DNA from: Bacillota bacterium
GTDB lineage: Bacteria > Bacillota > Dethiobacteria > DTU022 > UBA8154
Direction: 5' to 3'
DNA length: 7,308 bases
Assembly: GCA_003456095.1 (NCBI GenBank)
Contig: DMPF01000174.1
Location: 1-7,308, forward strand
Part shown: piece after piece, positions 5,776-7,308 of the stretch
How the letters are laid out: the number at the start of each line of letters is the position of its first letter
Position numbering within the stretch: position 1 is the first letter of the stretch
Program-made: the position numbers and the translations under genes
The notes under the pieces: generated by a model
What the model saw: only the letters and a program-made list of their open reading frames with translations
Database searches by the model: none
Told to the model about the DNA's origin: nothing

Positions 5776-7308
5776 TTACAGACCGGGAAATTTGAAAGGT
5801 ACACGTTCGTTATCCAGCCGCCGCGTGTATTTGCAGCCGTCTAAATATTCCAGAATAGCCTGAGCATCTTTACGCGAGCCCTGCAGCAGGTCCCGGTACT
5901 GAGCCAGCGTGATGCTGCGGTTTACGGAAAAATGTTCCCGCAGGACCTGTAAACACTTTTCCACTACGGCATGATGCAGATAATAATCTTCCCCCCCTTT
6001 GATAACCTGCTTCTGCCAGAGCAGATAATCCAGCAGCATTTCGCCGTCTTCTTTCTTTACTCCTAGCAGCGGCCAAAGTTCCCTGAGTGGGGGCGGACTT
6101 ATATCCGCTTTTTGTAATGCGGTCAGCAGCTCTTTTAACTTTTCCTCCTGAGCGGGAGTTGGTTGGGGGACAAAACCCTCCAGCGACACAAGTTCACCGC
6201 TGATCACAACCAGACCCTGCTTTTTTAACTGTTCCAGCAAGGCATCGTAAGGCCGGCCCGCCGCTTTGCGGGGCAAAAAACCACCCAGCAGTGACTTGGC
6301 CATTCCCGGCAGCAGCGGTTTCTCCCGGTGAAACTGCTTAAGCCTTTCCCGAACCGTCTGCTCCCAAGCCATCCGTGTCTCTCCGGTTACATAATAATCG
6401 CCAAGCCTGGCCAGATCTCCATCCTGAATAGAGGTCTCCAGTATCCCCTTTAATTGTTCTGTGCTCAACTGGACTGATTGTGAAAGCTCCATAAGCGTTG
6501 CCCCACCCGCACCTTTTAATTTCTGCAGGACAAAGGGGCGGGGATCTTCCTGTTCCAATTCTTCCAGGCGTGCCAGCACCTCGGGGCGAAAACGCCGGTG
6601 ACGGGGAGGCTGGTCGTCAAGAATAATCCCGCCGCCGATAGTAATCATGGGGGAATAGGAACGCACGATAAAACGGTCGCCCCGTCGCACCACCAGAGGC
6701 TTATCCAGGCGGCACTGCACAAATCCTTCCGTACCCGGCGCCATCTCCTCCCCTTCCAGTAATAGCAGGCGTGCCGTTACCCGTGCCGTACCCAGGTAAA
6801 AATGCACCGGTATAAGATTGGTTAACGGCCTGGTCCCAGGGAGGAGCCTGAGCCGGGCATCACAAAAGCGGGTGAGGTGAAAATAACCAGGTGCTGCCAT
6901 AACGCTGCCGCGGGCCACTTCCCCCCGCTCCAGACCGGGAACATTTACGGCAACCCGCTGCCCGGCTGCCGCCTCATCCACCATTCCCCCGTGTACCTGT
7001 ATGCCTCTGACGCGCAGTTCACGCCCAGGCGGCAGCACCTCCACGAACTGTCCCACCTTTACTTTGCCGGTCAACAGTGTGCCTGTAACCACCGTACCGA
7101 AACCGGATATGGAAAAAATACGGTCAAGAGGCATATAAAGGGGGGCGTTTTCATCCCGCTTTTGCACAGTTTCTCCCAGTTCCCGGATCGCTGCCCGCAG
7201 CTCCGCCAGACCAGCCCCTGTAACAGAAGAAACGGTGTGGATGGGAGCGTCGGCAAGGAAAGTTGGATGGAGGTACTCCCGCACCTCCTCCACCACCATC
7301 TCCATCCA
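5776..7308 (-). CDS. selB: Selenocysteine-specific elongation factor SelB (N-terminus beyond the window)
   Basis: The visible part is 510 residues and continues past the right edge; bacterial SelBs are about 630 residues, so roughly 120 N-terminal residues with the first GTPase motifs are missing. What remains is the end of the G domain (SSVTGAGLAELR, the G5 region, near residue 28). Beta-barrel domain II follows (PLDRIFSISGFGTVVTGTL, about 60-78), then domain III (through GDRFIVRSYSPMITIGGG, ~215-232). The C-terminal half is a set of winged-helix domains. The last of these contains SITLAQYRDLLQGSRKDAQA followed by ILEYLD and TRRLDNERV, typical of the domain that binds the SECIS hairpin of selenoprotein mRNAs. 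SelB is a GTPase that delivers Sec-tRNA to UGA codons on the ribosome. The gene shows that the organism inserts selenocysteine. A 7-G run in its coding strand (5997-5991) sits within KGGED codons. It is separated from the downstream cluster by ~235 bp and may be independently transcribed. Confidence 0.96.
   Translation of the reverse strand, partial: WMEMVVEEVREYLHPTFLADAPIHTVSSVTGAGLAELRAAIRELGETVQKRDENAPLYMPLDRIFSISGFGTVVTGTLLTGKVKVGQFVEVLPPGRELRVRGIQVHGGMVDEAAAGQRVAVNVPGLERGEVARGSVMAAPGYFHLTRFCDARLRLLPGTRPLTNLIPVHFYLGTARVTARLLLLEGEEMAPGTEGFVQCRLDKPLVVRRGDRFIVRSYSPMITIGGGIILDDQPPRHRRFRPEVLARLEELEQEDPRPFVLQKLKGAGGATLMELSQSVQLSTEQLKGILETSIQDGDLARLGDYYVTGETRMAWEQTVRERLKQFHREKPLLPGMAKSLLGGFLPRKAAGRPYDALLEQLKKQGLVVISGELVSLEGFVPQPTPAQEEKLKELLTALQKADISPPPLRELWPLLGVKKEDGEMLLDYLLWQKQVIKGGEDYYLHHAVVEKCLQVLREHFSVNRSITLAQYRDLLQGSRKDAQAILEYLDGCKYTRRLDNERVPFKFPGL

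Overview
All protein-coding genes that can be supported lie on the minus strand, so the window is transcribed from its right edge to its left edge. The protein set (selenocysteine elongation factor SelB, soluble HdrD-type Fe-S protein, EtfBA, HdrA, MvhD), purine-rich Shine-Dalgarno sites and a moderate GC content suggest an anaerobic Gram-positive bacterium of the Clostridia. An acetogen, syntroph or sulfate reducer of the Moorella/Peptococcaceae type would fit. This assignment is an inference from gene content and was not searched. No rRNA, tRNA, insertion sequence, CRISPR array or long repeat was seen.

Layout in transcription order: (1) positions 7308-5776 hold the C-terminal ~510 residues of selB, cut by the window edge. 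(2) Positions 5775-5541 are a ~235-bp intergenic region with a T9 run, a strong Shine-Dalgarno-like sequence without an obvious gene, and a very short ORF with an in-frame UGA. (3) A tight cluster follows: a fused HdrC/HdrB (HdrD-like) iron-sulfur protein (5540-4389), etfB (4335-3547), etfA (3545-2571), hdrA (2550-550) and mvhD (553-122). (4) At the left edge begins another gene (about 108-1), probably a further redox subunit, of which only ~36 residues are visible. Gaps between cluster genes are 53, 1, 20, -4 and ~13 nt, so the cluster is very probably one operon.

The cluster is the interesting part. EtfAB and HdrA are the two flavoprotein families best known for flavin-based electron bifurcation or confurcation. 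They normally work in separate complexes: EtfAB with acyl-CoA dehydrogenases or quinone reductases, HdrA with HdrBC and MvhD. Here one operon encodes both, with a soluble two-CCG-domain HdrD-like protein that could bridge them. My working model is a cytosolic complex in which EtfAB exchanges electrons with an NAD(H)- or acyl-CoA-linked partner. The HdrD-like protein would connect EtfAB to HdrA, and MvhD would connect HdrA to a hydrogenase, formate dehydrogenase or the edge-truncated protein. Ferredoxin would be the likely low-potential partner. The model follows from gene content and family knowledge; subunit contacts and substrates are not shown by the sequence.
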